Assembly: GCA_009885535.1 (NCBI GenBank)
Contig: VFKL01000009.1
Coordinates: 1-46,982, forward strand
Length of the DNA: 46,982 nt
From: Chitinophagaceae bacterium
Lineage (GTDB): Bacteria > Bacteroidota > Bacteroidia > Chitinophagales > Chitinophagaceae
Direction of reading: 5' to 3'
The translations under genes and the position numbers were made by a program. Below the pieces are notes generated by a model. The model did not search any database, was not told the origin of the DNA, and was given only the letters and a program-made list of their open reading frames with translations. Of the stretch, positions 1 through 7,580 are shown one piece after another (within the stretch, counting starts at the first letter, position 1; each line of letters begins with the position of its first letter).

Positions 1-130
1 CTCTCCGTAGAAAAATCTGAAAAAAAATTATTTATATTCATTTTGCTAATTTAAGTAGCAAATATACTAAATAAATTAGTTTGCACCTAATTACGGATAG
101 TCATTAAAAAAATATAATCCAAAAATTTAA

Positions 131-199
131 GCTCCGTAGGTGCGAAATAGTGATAGCTCCGTATGTGCGAAATATTAACAGCTCCGTAGGTGCGAAATA
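131..199. repeat. three spaced copies of a GCTCC-type palindromic repeat
   Basis: Three near-identical 19-bp units begin at 131, 156 and 181, giving a spacing of exactly 25 bp. Each has the form GCTCCGTAGGTGCGAAATA; the middle copy has one change (GTATG). The core is a degraded palindrome of the form GCTCC-nnn-GGAGC. A related sequence recurs at 29386-29457. The surrounding gene-free stretch, 1-338, is AT-rich and shows no other clear feature except a possible promoter just before the first gene. Confidence 0.7.
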
Positions 200-313
200 A
201 TAAATAATGAGATAGTGTCTAATGAGTATCTAATGCTTTTGCGAAATAAGAAAAATCTTACCTTAATTTAGGTTTCTACCCTCTAATCAAAGCCATTTTC
301 AAGCAATTTCTTT

Positions 314-321
314 TACTTTTG
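314..321 (+). promoter_or_regulatory. possible -7 promoter element of the nfuA-like gene
   Basis: TACTTTTG fits the Bacteroidota -7 consensus TAnnTTTG exactly and lies 17 bases before the ATG at 339. I see no good -33 TTTG at the expected spacing, so this is a weak call in AT-rich DNA. Confidence 0.35.
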
Positions 322-338
322 TTTATTAATTTTTTTAT

Positions 339-938
339 ATGATCAAAACAGGAAACCCAGTTATCAGTATTTATACCGAAATGACCCCGAATCCGGAAAC
401 GATGAAATTTGTAGCCAACAAATTATTGTATCCCGGAAAAAGCATCGACTTCCCCGATGAAGCTAGCGCAAAACCATCACCATTGGCTCAAGAATTATTC
501 AGTTTCCCTTTTATAAAAGCCGTTTTTATAGCCAGCAATTTTATTACCCTTACCAAAACTTCCGAAACAGAAGATTGGCAAGACATGATTCCTACCATCA
601 AACAATTTTTGAAAGATTATTTGGAAGAAGGTAAACCGGTGGTGAATGATGAGGAAGTTTTAAAAATGAAATCTGAAAGCAGCAACGAAATCAATGCAGA
701 TGATAATGATGTGGTTAAACGCATTAAAGAATTACTTGAAAACTATGTAAAACCTGCTGTTGAAATGGATGGTGGTGCAATTCAGTTTAAGAGTTTTGAA
801 AACGGAAAAGTGAATTTAATGTTGCAAGGAAGTTGCAGCGGTTGTCCTTCTTCAATGATTACACTAAAAGCGGGTATCGAAGGCATGATGAAAAGAATGA
901 TTCCTGAAGTAAAAGAAGTAGTGGCAGAAGCAGAATAA
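339..938 (+). CDS. nfuA: NfuA/NifU-type Fe-S cluster carrier protein
   Basis: The 199-residue protein is a cytoplasmic scaffold or carrier that hands Fe-S clusters to apo-proteins. It has two domains: an Nfu N-terminal domain (about residues 10-95, beginning with the TPNPETMKF motif typical of this domain) and a C-terminal NifU domain (about 125-195). The C-terminal domain carries the cluster-binding CxxC in the context GSCSGCPSS, with cysteines 166 and 169. The Nfu_N plus NifU_C order is the usual Bacteroidota and mitochondrial NFU1 architecture, and the length is normal. It appears to be monocistronic: a terminator follows 22 bases after the stop. No suf or isc genes are visible in the window. 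Confidence 0.9.
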   Translation: MIKTGNPVISIYTEMTPNPETMKFVANKLLYPGKSIDFPDEASAKPSPLAQELFSFPFIKAVFIASNFITLTKTSETEDWQDMIPTIKQFLKDYLEEGKPVVNDEEVLKMKSESSNEINADDNDVVKRIKELLENYVKPAVEMDGGAIQFKSFENGKVNLMLQGSCSGCPSSMITLKAGIEGMMKRMIPEVKEVVAEAE

Positions 939-959
939 AAAATACTTAACTCGATTATA

Positions 960-992
960 AAAGCACTTCATTTTGGAGTGCTTTATTTTTTT
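960..992 (+). terminator. intrinsic terminator after nfuA
   Basis: Stem AAAGCACT (960-967) pairs with AGTGCTTT (977-984) across a 9-base loop and is followed by ATTTTTTT. It ends before the most plausible start of the next gene. Confidence 0.8.
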
Positions 993-1013
993 AAAAAGAA
1001 ATTGTTTTCTTAC

Positions 1014-1640
1014 ATGTTGGCTTCCGAAATTTGGCATTCATTTTATTTAAACATATTGGCTACCACTTGGCAAGAGTGGGTGAGTTTTGTGTTTCAAATT
1101 GCCAGCGTTTGGTTTGCCCGAAAAAACAATGTGCTCGTTTACCCTACCGGAATCATCGGTGTTGTATTGGCAGCTTATGTTTATTATTTCGTTTCTACAC
1201 CACCGTTATATGCCGATACCATTTTAAATATTTACTACTTTGCCATGAGCATTTATGGCTGGTATTTTTGGACCAGAAAAAATAGCAATAAAGTTAGTTA
1301 TCCCATTAGCTGGTGCAATGCTTCAGAAATGAAAATTGGATTAGGTTTGTTTTTGTTTTTTTCTGTAATTATTTATCTAATGTTGATAAAACTCACCAAT
1401 AGCAACACACCGATTTTAGACAGCTTAGTTTCCTCTTCAGCAGTTACCGCCATGTGGTGGATGGCCAAAAGAAAAATGGAAAATTGGATTGCTTGGATTG
1501 TTTCAAACATCATTGCCATTCCACTAAATTTTTACAAAGGATTTATGCTGTTTACTTTAATGTATGTGCTGTTTTTATGGTTATCCGTTCTTGGATATAA
1601 AGCTTGGAAAATAGAAGTACAATCAAAAAAATCAGTTTAA
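1014..1640 (+). CDS. pnuC: PnuC-family vitamin transporter
   Basis: The product is a 208-residue integral membrane protein with about seven hydrophobic segments. It matches the PnuC family, which takes up nicotinamide riboside (or thiamine in the PnuT subgroup) by facilitated diffusion. Family features visible are VWFARKNN followed by YPTGI near residue 45 and the aromatic segment YYFAMSIYGWYFW near residue 80. I chose the ATG at 1014 because an upstream in-frame ATG at 978 lies inside the terminator hairpin of nfuA and would add only 12 unconserved residues. No TPP riboswitch, thiamine kinase or NadR-like gene lies beside it, so the substrate cannot be decided from context. Confidence 0.85.
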   Translation: MLASEIWHSFYLNILATTWQEWVSFVFQIASVWFARKNNVLVYPTGIIGVVLAAYVYYFVSTPPLYADTILNIYYFAMSIYGWYFWTRKNSNKVSYPISWCNASEMKIGLGLFLFFSVIIYLMLIKLTNSNTPILDSLVSSSAVTAMWWMAKRKMENWIAWIVSNIIAIPLNFYKGFMLFTLMYVLFLWLSVLGYKAWKIEVQSKKSV

Positions 1641-1728
1641 TGCAGTTTTTGAGCTAAGTAATGTATTTTTATTTTTTAAAAATAAGTTGCATTTCAAAAA
1701 TTGTAATTTTTAATACACTCAAATAATC

Positions 1729-2613
1729 ATGCTTACATTAAATCTTTCTACACTAAAGCCAGTCGACGTTCAAAATTATTTGCAACATGCGATTGCACCT
1801 CGTCCAATTTGTTTTGCGTCTACGATTGATACAGATGGACATGTAAATTTGAGTCCCTATAGTTTTTTCAATTTATTTTCTTCTAACCCACCCATTGTTG
1901 TTTTTTCGCCAGCCAGAAGGGTGCGCGATAATTCTACTAAACATACCTTACAAAATGTGCTTGAGGTTCCAGAAGTAGTAATCAACATTGTGGATTATGA
2001 TATGGTGCAACAAATGTCTTTGTCTTCTTGCGATTATGATAAGTACACCAACGAATTTCAAAAAGCAGGTTTTACAGAAGAGAAGTCAACTTTGGTTCGT
2101 CCGCCAATGGTAAAGGAAAGTAAAATAAAATTAGAGTGTAAAGTAAATCAAGTGATTCCATTGGGAACCGAAGGTGGTGCGGGCAATTTGGTGATTGCAG
2201 AAATATTAATGATGCATATTGATGAAAGCGTTTTAAATGCAGATAATAAAATAGATCAAACCAAATTGGATTTGGTAGCACGTTTGGGCGCCAATTGGTA
2301 TGCCAGAGTAAATGCCGATAATTTATTTGAAGTACCTAAGCCAAATTTAAAATTGGGCATTGGTTTTGATGCGCTTCCTGCTTCTGTAAAAAACAGTGCA
2401 GTCTTAAGTGGCAATGATTTGGGCATGTTGGCAAATGTTAGTGAAGTGCCTTTTGTAGACCCTACATTCCATGATGATACACTCAAAAACATCATTCAAT
2501 ATTTTTCTATAAACCCTGATGACATGGAAAAGGAGTTGCATGGATATGCTAAGAAATTACTTCAACATCATCAAGTAGATGCGGCATGGCAGGTGTTACT
2601 CGCTGCTGTATAA
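1729..2613 (+). CDS. flavin reductase-like FMN-binding protein
   Basis: The 294-residue protein has a split-barrel flavin reductase domain in its N-terminal two thirds (about 10-190), of the family that binds FMN and often reduces free flavin. Recognisable parts are APRPICFASTID near residue 23, NLSPYSFFNLFSSNPP near 40-55 (the flavin-binding loop) and a conserved SSCDYDKYTNEF segment near 100-112. The C-terminal 100 residues (KLDLVARLGANWYAR onward) are a tail often seen in Bacteroidota homologues. It stands alone between pnuC and lysS, all on the same strand, with 88- and 73-base gaps. The physiological substrate is unknown. Confidence 0.8.
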   Translation: MLTLNLSTLKPVDVQNYLQHAIAPRPICFASTIDTDGHVNLSPYSFFNLFSSNPPIVVFSPARRVRDNSTKHTLQNVLEVPEVVINIVDYDMVQQMSLSSCDYDKYTNEFQKAGFTEEKSTLVRPPMVKESKIKLECKVNQVIPLGTEGGAGNLVIAEILMMHIDESVLNADNKIDQTKLDLVARLGANWYARVNADNLFEVPKPNLKLGIGFDALPASVKNSAVLSGNDLGMLANVSEVPFVDPTFHDDTLKNIIQYFSINPDDMEKELHGYAKKLLQHHQVDAAWQVLLAAV

Positions 2614-2686
2614 TTTTCTATAATTCATCTTCAATTACTGATTTTCTTGGTTTACCTTCGTGCCTATTTAAACGTTTAATATAGTT

Positions 2687-4210
2687 ATGAGTACACAGCA
2701 TTTGTCGGAACAAGAAATAATCCGTAGAGAAAAGAAAACTGAACTTGAAAATTTAGGCATCGATCCATATCCGGCAGCATTATATCCTGTGAATAGTTCT
2801 GCTGAATTTATTAAAGCAAATTATAAGGGCGAAGAAAACAAAGCAGATTTTGCCGACGTATGTGTTGCAGGCAGAATCATGAGTGTGCGCGATATGGGTA
2901 AAGCCAATTTTGCGGTGATGCAGGATGGTACTGGAAAAATTCAATTTTATATTAAACAAGATGACATTTGCCCCGGCGAAGACAAATCGCTTTTTCAACA
3001 AGTTTGGAAAAAATTAATCGACATCGGCGATTTTGTAGGGATTAAAGGATATGTGTTTACTACAAAAACTGGAGAAACCTCTATCCATGTACGTGAGTTT
3101 ACCATTTTGAGTAAAGCTTTACGTCCTTTGCCGATAGTAAAAGAAAAAGATGGTGAATCATTTGATGAAGTTACTGATCCAGAATTCAGATACAGACAGC
3201 GTTATGCAGATTTAATTGTGAATCCTGGTGTAAAGGAAGTATTTGTAAAACGCACGAAATTCATCAATGCGGTACGTACCTTTTTAAATGATCGCGGTGC
3301 GTTGGAAGTTGATACGCCTGTATTGCAAAGTATTCCTGGTGGCGCAGCAGCTCGTCCTTTCAATACTCATCATAATGCGTTGGACGTGCCCATGTATATG
3401 CGTATTGCCAATGAACTTTATTTGAAAAGATTGATTGTGGGTGGTTTTGAATGGGTGTATGAATTCAGCAGAAACTTCAGAAATGAAGGCATGGATAGAA
3501 CACACAATCCTGAGTTTACAGTTTTAGAATTTTACGTAGCCTATAAAGATTACGAATGGATGATGGATACCACAGAGCAAATGCTGGAACATGCTGCAAT
3601 TGCTGTAAATGGAACGTCTACATGTACGGTTGGTGATAAAGAAATAAGTTTCAAAGCGCCTTTTAAAAGAATAACCATGTATGATGCCATCAAAGAACAT
3701 ACAGGTTTCGATATCAGTGAAATGGATGAAGCTGGCATCAGAGAAGTAGCTGTAAAATTGGGATTACATGCAGATGCGAAATGGGGAAAAGGCAAATTGA
3801 TTGATGAAATTTTTGGCGAAAAATGTGAAGGTCATTACATACAACCTACATTCATTACCGATTATCCGGTGGAAATGAGTCCGCTTACAAAAAAGCACAG
3901 AAGCAAACCCGGATTAGTAGAGCGTTTTGAGTTAATGGTAAACGGTAAAGAAATTGCAAACGCCTATAGCGAGTTAAACGACCCTATCGAACAACGTGAG
4001 CGTTTTGAAGAGCAAGTAAAATTAATGGAGCGAGGCGATGACGAAGCGATGTTTATCGATCACGATTTTTTAAGGGCTTTAGAATATGGCATGCCGCCAA
4101 CAAGTGGTATCGGCTTTGGAATTGATAGAATCTGTATGTTATTGACCAATCAGCATAGCATTCAAGATGTGTTGTTCTTCCCGATGATGAGGCCGGAGAA
4201 TAATGGGTAA
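2687..4210 (+). CDS. lysS: lysyl-tRNA synthetase, class II
   Basis: The protein has 507 residues, the usual length. It charges tRNA-Lys in two steps using ATP. The N-terminal OB-fold anticodon-binding domain spans about residues 55-165. The class II catalytic core shows motif 1 (about 204-225, GALEVDTPVLQ), motif 2 (264-277, FRNEGMDRTHNPEF, with the ATP-contacting arginine) and motif 3 (474-481, GIGFGIDR). No domain is missing. A degenerate -7 element, TACCTTCG, lies at 2653-2660. The stop codon is followed almost at once by a 9-bp tandem array, described separately. Confidence 0.97.
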   Translation: MSTQHLSEQEIIRREKKTELENLGIDPYPAALYPVNSSAEFIKANYKGEENKADFADVCVAGRIMSVRDMGKANFAVMQDGTGKIQFYIKQDDICPGEDKSLFQQVWKKLIDIGDFVGIKGYVFTTKTGETSIHVREFTILSKALRPLPIVKEKDGESFDEVTDPEFRYRQRYADLIVNPGVKEVFVKRTKFINAVRTFLNDRGALEVDTPVLQSIPGGAAARPFNTHHNALDVPMYMRIANELYLKRLIVGGFEWVYEFSRNFRNEGMDRTHNPEFTVLEFYVAYKDYEWMMDTTEQMLEHAAIAVNGTSTCTVGDKEISFKAPFKRITMYDAIKEHTGFDISEMDEAGIREVAVKLGLHADAKWGKGKLIDEIFGEKCEGHYIQPTFITDYPVEMSPLTKKHRSKPGLVERFELMVNGKEIANAYSELNDPIEQRERFEEQVKLMERGDDEAMFIDHDFLRALEYGMPPTSGIGFGIDRICMLLTNQHSIQDVLFFPMMRPENNG

Positions 4211-4215
4211 GTAGA

Positions 4216-4296
4216 GGTTTGTGAGGTTTGAGAGGTTTTTGAAGTTTGAGAGGTTTTTGAAGTTCAAAAGGTTCAATAAGTTCAATGAGTTCAAAA
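4216..4296 (+). repeat. 9-bp tandem array after the lysS stop codon
   Basis: Nine consecutive units of exactly 9 bp start 5 bases after the lysS stop. The first five are of the GGTTTGTGA / GGTTTGAGA / GGTTTTTGA type. The last four are AGTTCAAAA, GGTTCAATA, AGTTCAATG and AGTTCAAAA. The shift from GGTTTG to GGTTCA units keeps the 9-bp phase, so both types belong to one family. The sense strand is G/T-rich and poor in C. Confidence 0.9.
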
Positions 4297-4324
4297 GGTT
4301 GGGATTTTCGTCTGCCGATGAGAA

Positions 4325-4697
4325 GGTTTAAAGCGCTTCGCTAGTTTAACGGTTTAATGGTTGATCGATAATTTGCATTTAATCTCATCCACCTACGGTT
4401 GAAACCGTGGGCTATTAAAATGCAATAACAATTGACAATTCTATAAGGTGGAACGAAATCGTTATTGGCGCCGGTTTCGTTATTGGCGCCGGTTTCCTAA
4501 CCGGTGTCGTACCAGATTTAATTGGATTCAAATCCAATCCAGCATCACGATTATAGTAGAAGGGTTAAAGCGCTTCGCTGGTTTAACGGTTTAATGGTTT
4601 AATGTTTATCGAAAATTTGCATTTAATCTCATCCACCCACGGTTGAAACCGTGGGCTATTGAAAATGTAATAACAATTGGCAATTCTATAATGTGGA
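4325..4697. repeat. two direct copies of a composite ~130-bp intergenic repeat
   Basis: Copy A (4325-4452) and copy B (4562-4697) share the same parts in the same order. First comes a 5' part with AGCGCTTCGCT followed by 8-bp GTTTAACG / GTTTAATG units. Then comes an AT-rich linker ending in a TCTCATCCACC segment, and then a palindrome: 4392-4411 (one mismatch) in A and 4636-4655 (CCCACGGTTGAAACCGTGGG) in B. A tail of the form CAATTGRCAATTCTATAA ends each copy. The palindromic core recurs at 38173-38192, and the 5' part recurs inverted at 5486-5528 and 22027-22074. It resembles REP-type elements, but no REP-associated transposase gene is in the window. Confidence 0.8.
4461..4540. repeat. 18-bp tandem duplication and hairpins between the two composite repeats
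   Basis: The 18-mer GTTATTGGCGCCGGTTTC occurs twice head to tail (4461-4478 and 4479-4496). The second copy runs into a hairpin, CCGGTT-TCCT-AACCGG (4489-4504). A perfect inverted repeat, ATTGGATT-CA-AATCCAAT, follows at 4521-4538. The high GC of this patch stands out from its surroundings. Confidence 0.75.
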
Positions 4698-4821
4698 AAT
4701 AAATCCACTTCCTTATTCTTTATTTTTACTTTCTTATTTGTTATTTTCAAAAAGCTAAATTTAATCTAAATGCTATTCTGTATCCAGAATATTTCTATAG
4801 TTGTAAAGGAAAGAACACTTC

Positions 4822-4839
4822 CAACGCCAAACACCAAAC
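4822..4839 (+). repeat. short (CRCCAAA)n heptamer repeat
   Basis: Two 7-bp units of the CGCCAAA / CACCAAA type follow the word TTCCAA. Longer members of the same family lie at 18796-18886 and 45541-45759. Confidence 0.6.
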
Positions 4840-4870
4840 AAAAAATGAGAATGCTTCTAAATTGAAAACG

Positions 4871-4924
4871 CTTCCAACCTCTCAAACCTCTCAAACCTGA
4901 AAAACCTCATAAACCTCTTAAACC
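4871..4924 (-). repeat. 9-bp tandem array containing the stop codon of the SRPBCC gene
   Basis: Six 9-bp units are seen on the minus strand, reading GGTTTAAGA, GGTTTATGA, GGTTTTTCA, GGTTTGAGA, GGTTTGAGA, GGTTGGAAG. The first unit (4916-4924) encodes the last valine codon and the TAA stop (4918-4920) of the gene that ends here, so coding sequence and array overlap. The array points in the sense direction of that gene. Confidence 0.9.
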
Positions 4925-5385
4925 TTATTATTCATCTCCTCCACCACCTTAAATCTATGATCAAAAATTCCTTTCAATTGTTTTTTTACAAATAGAAAAT
5001 GTGCGATATCGCCTAAAAATCCAAGTGGCAATTTATAATGAACAATATCTGTCATTTCAATGCCTTCGGGTACTTGCTTAAAATGATGTTGGTGATGCCA
5101 CATGGTATATGGTCCAAAACGTTGTTCATCTACAAAATATTTTTTATCCTCAACATGCGATATTTCAGTCATCCAATATAATGGAATACCTAAAACCGGT
5201 TTCACAATGTATTCAATAATTTGACCCGGATACATTTTATCGCCATGGTGTTTGGATACAATTTTAAATCCCAAAGCAGCAGGCGTAATTTTTTGAAGAT
5301 TTTTAGGACTACTAAAAAAATCCCAGGTGGTTTCTATATCCGACTTAATGATTTGTACGGTTTTGATGGAATATACTTTACTCAT
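4918..5385 (-). CDS. SRPBCC/START-fold ligand-binding protein
   Basis: The product is a 155-residue cytoplasmic protein without signal peptide or membrane segments. It has the SRPBCC pattern: an early beta strand (YSIKTVQIIKSD), the helix-grip signature WDFFSSPKNLQKITP near residue 22, then alternating strands and a C-terminal long helix (about 130-150). The family binds hydrophobic ligands in a deep cavity. Close relatives are annotated only as polyketide cyclase-like or ligand-binding SRPBCC proteins, so no substrate can be named. It is encoded alone, convergent to lysS. Its last codon and stop are supplied by a 9-bp repeat unit. Confidence 0.8.
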   Translation of the reverse strand: MSKVYSIKTVQIIKSDIETTWDFFSSPKNLQKITPAALGFKIVSKHHGDKMYPGQIIEYIVKPVLGIPLYWMTEISHVEDKKYFVDEQRFGPYTMWHHQHHFKQVPEGIEMTDIVHYKLPLGFLGDIAHFLFVKKQLKGIFDHRFKVVEEMNNKV

Positions 5386-5485
5386 GCAGAGATAACAAAT
5401 TTGGTAAGGATTTGTTTTGAAATGGGATGAACAAAACTTGAATACGACGAAGAGTGAATAATATAAAATACAAAATACCGATCAA

Positions 5486-5528
5486 CCTTAAACCATTAAA
5501 CCGTTAAACCAGCGTAGCGATTTGAACC
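5486..5528 (-). repeat. 8-bp unit repeat with GCTACGCT hairpin motif
   Basis: On the minus strand this reads GGTTCAAATCGCTACGCT and then GTTTAAC/GTTTAAT units with an 8-bp period. It is the same module as the 5' part of the composite repeats at 4325 and 4562. It lies downstream of the peptide transporter's terminator, in that gene's sense orientation. Confidence 0.7.
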
Positions 5529-5554
5529 ATTTACAGGAAAATTTTAAAATAATA

Positions 5555-5579
5555 AAAGCGCCTAAAAAATAGGCGCTTT
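5555..5579 (-). terminator. intrinsic terminator of the peptide transporter, possibly bidirectional
   Basis: A 10-bp perfect stem, AAAGCGCCTA / TAGGCGCTTT, has a 5-base A loop (T loop on the minus strand) and T-rich flanks on both strands. It lies 24 bases past the transporter stop. Confidence 0.8.
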
Positions 5580-5602
5580 CATTTTATCATAATTTAACCC
5601 AT

Positions 5603-7399
5603 CTACACAATCCCGTGCATCATTTTTTTAAGCTTCGGTACCAATGCCAGCAACAACGCAGACGCCACGCCGCAAAGCACCACAAACACCATGAAAAATT
5701 CAAACAAATTGTGTATCGTAAACCCGGCAAATTTCGGATAAACCGCTTTTACAATTTGTTCTTTTTTTATCGTTGAATACTGTGCATCTGTTAATACGAC
5801 ACTGCTATCTTTAAATGATTTTTTAATTTCTAAACCAAATTTCTTTTCCAAACCTTCATCTAAACTAGCCGCTTTTATTTTTGCCAATGTGTACAAATCT
5901 TTTCCAGTTGGATCTACATTTCCATCAAGAATTCCTTTCAAATCAATCTTCTCTTTTTCTGCAGCGATATATTGCTCACTTGTTGGAGGTAAGATTGAAC
6001 CTAATGTTCCAGCTAATGCATAACCAGAAGCACTTGACATGAAGAACACACCAAATAATAATGAAGCAAATCTTTTTGGCGCTAATTTTCCAACCAATGA
6101 AAGTCCAATTGGCGATAAACATAACTCAGCCCAAGTTTGAATTAAATATAGCAAAATCAACCATTGTACACCAAGCAAACCCGAATTGCCTAAATCTTTT
6201 ACATTATAAGCGATGATGAAATAACTTACAGCAATTAACGCTAAACCTACCGCTTGTTTTGCTGGAGAAATAGGCTCTTTACCTTTTGCACGCATTTTAT
6301 CCCAAAGCAAACTAAATGGAACGGCAAAAATTACTACGAAAATACCATTGAATATTTGAACCATTGATGGTGGCATATCCCATCCAAAAATTCTTCTGTC
6401 TGTTTGATAATCTGCAATAAAAGTTAATGATGAACCCGCTTGTTCAAAAGCCGCCCAGAAGAAGATGATGAAAAACGATACAATATAAATTACAAGAATT
6501 CTATCTCTTTCTATTTTTGTTAAACTCTTATCTGACAAAATCAAACCAGCTAATGTAATACCGGAAGAATAGATAGTTGCATAAATCCAGTTTTGTCCAA
6601 GGAAATTATGAAACACTAAAATCAAAGCAGCCAAAACAGCACCAGCAATCATAATAGATACATTAGTAAACTGCGCTTTTTGTGATTCTCCTTCTTCATA
6701 ATCATCGGTATTGTTTCCTGATGGCAACCCGCCAATTGCTTTACCATCGGGTGATACAACGTATTTATTTTTTAACAAGAAGAAAGTTAATGTACCTAAT
6801 AACATTGCAATTGAAGCCGACAAGAATCCCCATTTAAATGCAGTAACCTGACGAACGCCATCAACTACAACATCACCTATCAAAGGACAAATCAATTGAC
6901 CAAGAAATGCACCAATATTGATTCCCATATAAAAAATGGTAAACGCGGTATCCAATTTATTTTTTTCTGCTTTTGGATACAAACTCCCCACCATACTTGA
7001 AATGTTTGGTTTAAAAAATCCGTTACCAAAAACAATCACACCAAGTGCGATATACAAAATCGTTTTAGCCAATTCAAGATTGGTTTCAAAAATTGATGCA
7101 CTAAAAAACAACAACATTTGTCCAATTGCCATTAATATGCCACCCAACATAATACAATTTCTATTTCCCAAAAAACGATCGGAAATGAAACCGCCCAACA
7201 TGGGTGTTAAATAACATAAGCCAAGAAAACCTCCGTAAATAATAGAGGAATCTTCTTTGCTAATCATCAGCGCATTTACAATAAATAAAGTAAGCAAGGC
7301 GCGCATTCCATAAAAGTTAAAGCGCTCCCACATTTCGGTTCCAAATAATACCCACAATCCTTTGGGGTGACTTTTTTTCTCGTTAATTGTTTCTGACAT
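5603..7399 (-). CDS. POT/PTR-family proton-coupled oligopeptide transporter
   Basis: The product is a 598-residue inner-membrane transporter that imports di- and tripeptides with protons. The POT signature ExxERFxFYG is seen near residue 20-30 (EMWERFNFYG). Second-signature features FFKPNISS and FYMGINIGA occur near 125-160. About 12-14 membrane segments follow. A soluble stretch of roughly 85 residues between the last two helix groups (about 470-555) is common in Bacteroidota members. I chose the ATG at 7399 because the 13 residues upstream are lysine-rich and not conserved. It is divergent from purD and has its own terminator. Confidence 0.9.
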   Translation of the reverse strand: MSETINEKKSHPKGLWVLFGTEMWERFNFYGMRALLTLFIVNALMISKEDSSIIYGGFLGLCYLTPMLGGFISDRFLGNRNCIMLGGILMAIGQMLLFFSASIFETNLELAKTILYIALGVIVFGNGFFKPNISSMVGSLYPKAEKNKLDTAFTIFYMGINIGAFLGQLICPLIGDVVVDGVRQVTAFKWGFLSASIAMLLGTLTFFLLKNKYVVSPDGKAIGGLPSGNNTDDYEEGESQKAQFTNVSIMIAGAVLAALILVFHNFLGQNWIYATIYSSGITLAGLILSDKSLTKIERDRILVIYIVSFFIIFFWAAFEQAGSSLTFIADYQTDRRIFGWDMPPSMVQIFNGIFVVIFAVPFSLLWDKMRAKGKEPISPAKQAVGLALIAVSYFIIAYNVKDLGNSGLLGVQWLILLYLIQTWAELCLSPIGLSLVGKLAPKRFASLLFGVFFMSSASGYALAGTLGSILPPTSEQYIAAEKEKIDLKGILDGNVDPTGKDLYTLAKIKAASLDEGLEKKFGLEIKKSFKDSSVVLTDAQYSTIKKEQIVKAVYPKFAGFTIHNLFEFFMVFVVLCGVASALLLALVPKLKKMMHGIV

Positions 7400-7580
7400 T
7401 TTTATTTTTTTTGATATTGAATAAAATTTACCTCCCAAAATACAGAAATTATTATTACATCTACGTTTTTAGTTTTTTTTCTTACTAATTTTTAAAATGA
7501 AAGAAAAGAATAAGTTCTTGTGGAATACCAAAAAAAAGAAATTAGTTCTATAATTTCGCACTTCATACAATCACAAAAAA

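Noticed and set aside
131-199. Possible CRISPR array because of three evenly spaced 19-bp repeats
   Set aside because: Repeats are short, spacers are only 6 bp and no cas genes are present; the units are palindromic intergenic repeats.
978-1013. Upstream ATG for PnuC at 978
   Set aside because: It is inside the nfuA terminator hairpin and adds unconserved residues; the ATG at 1014 is better.
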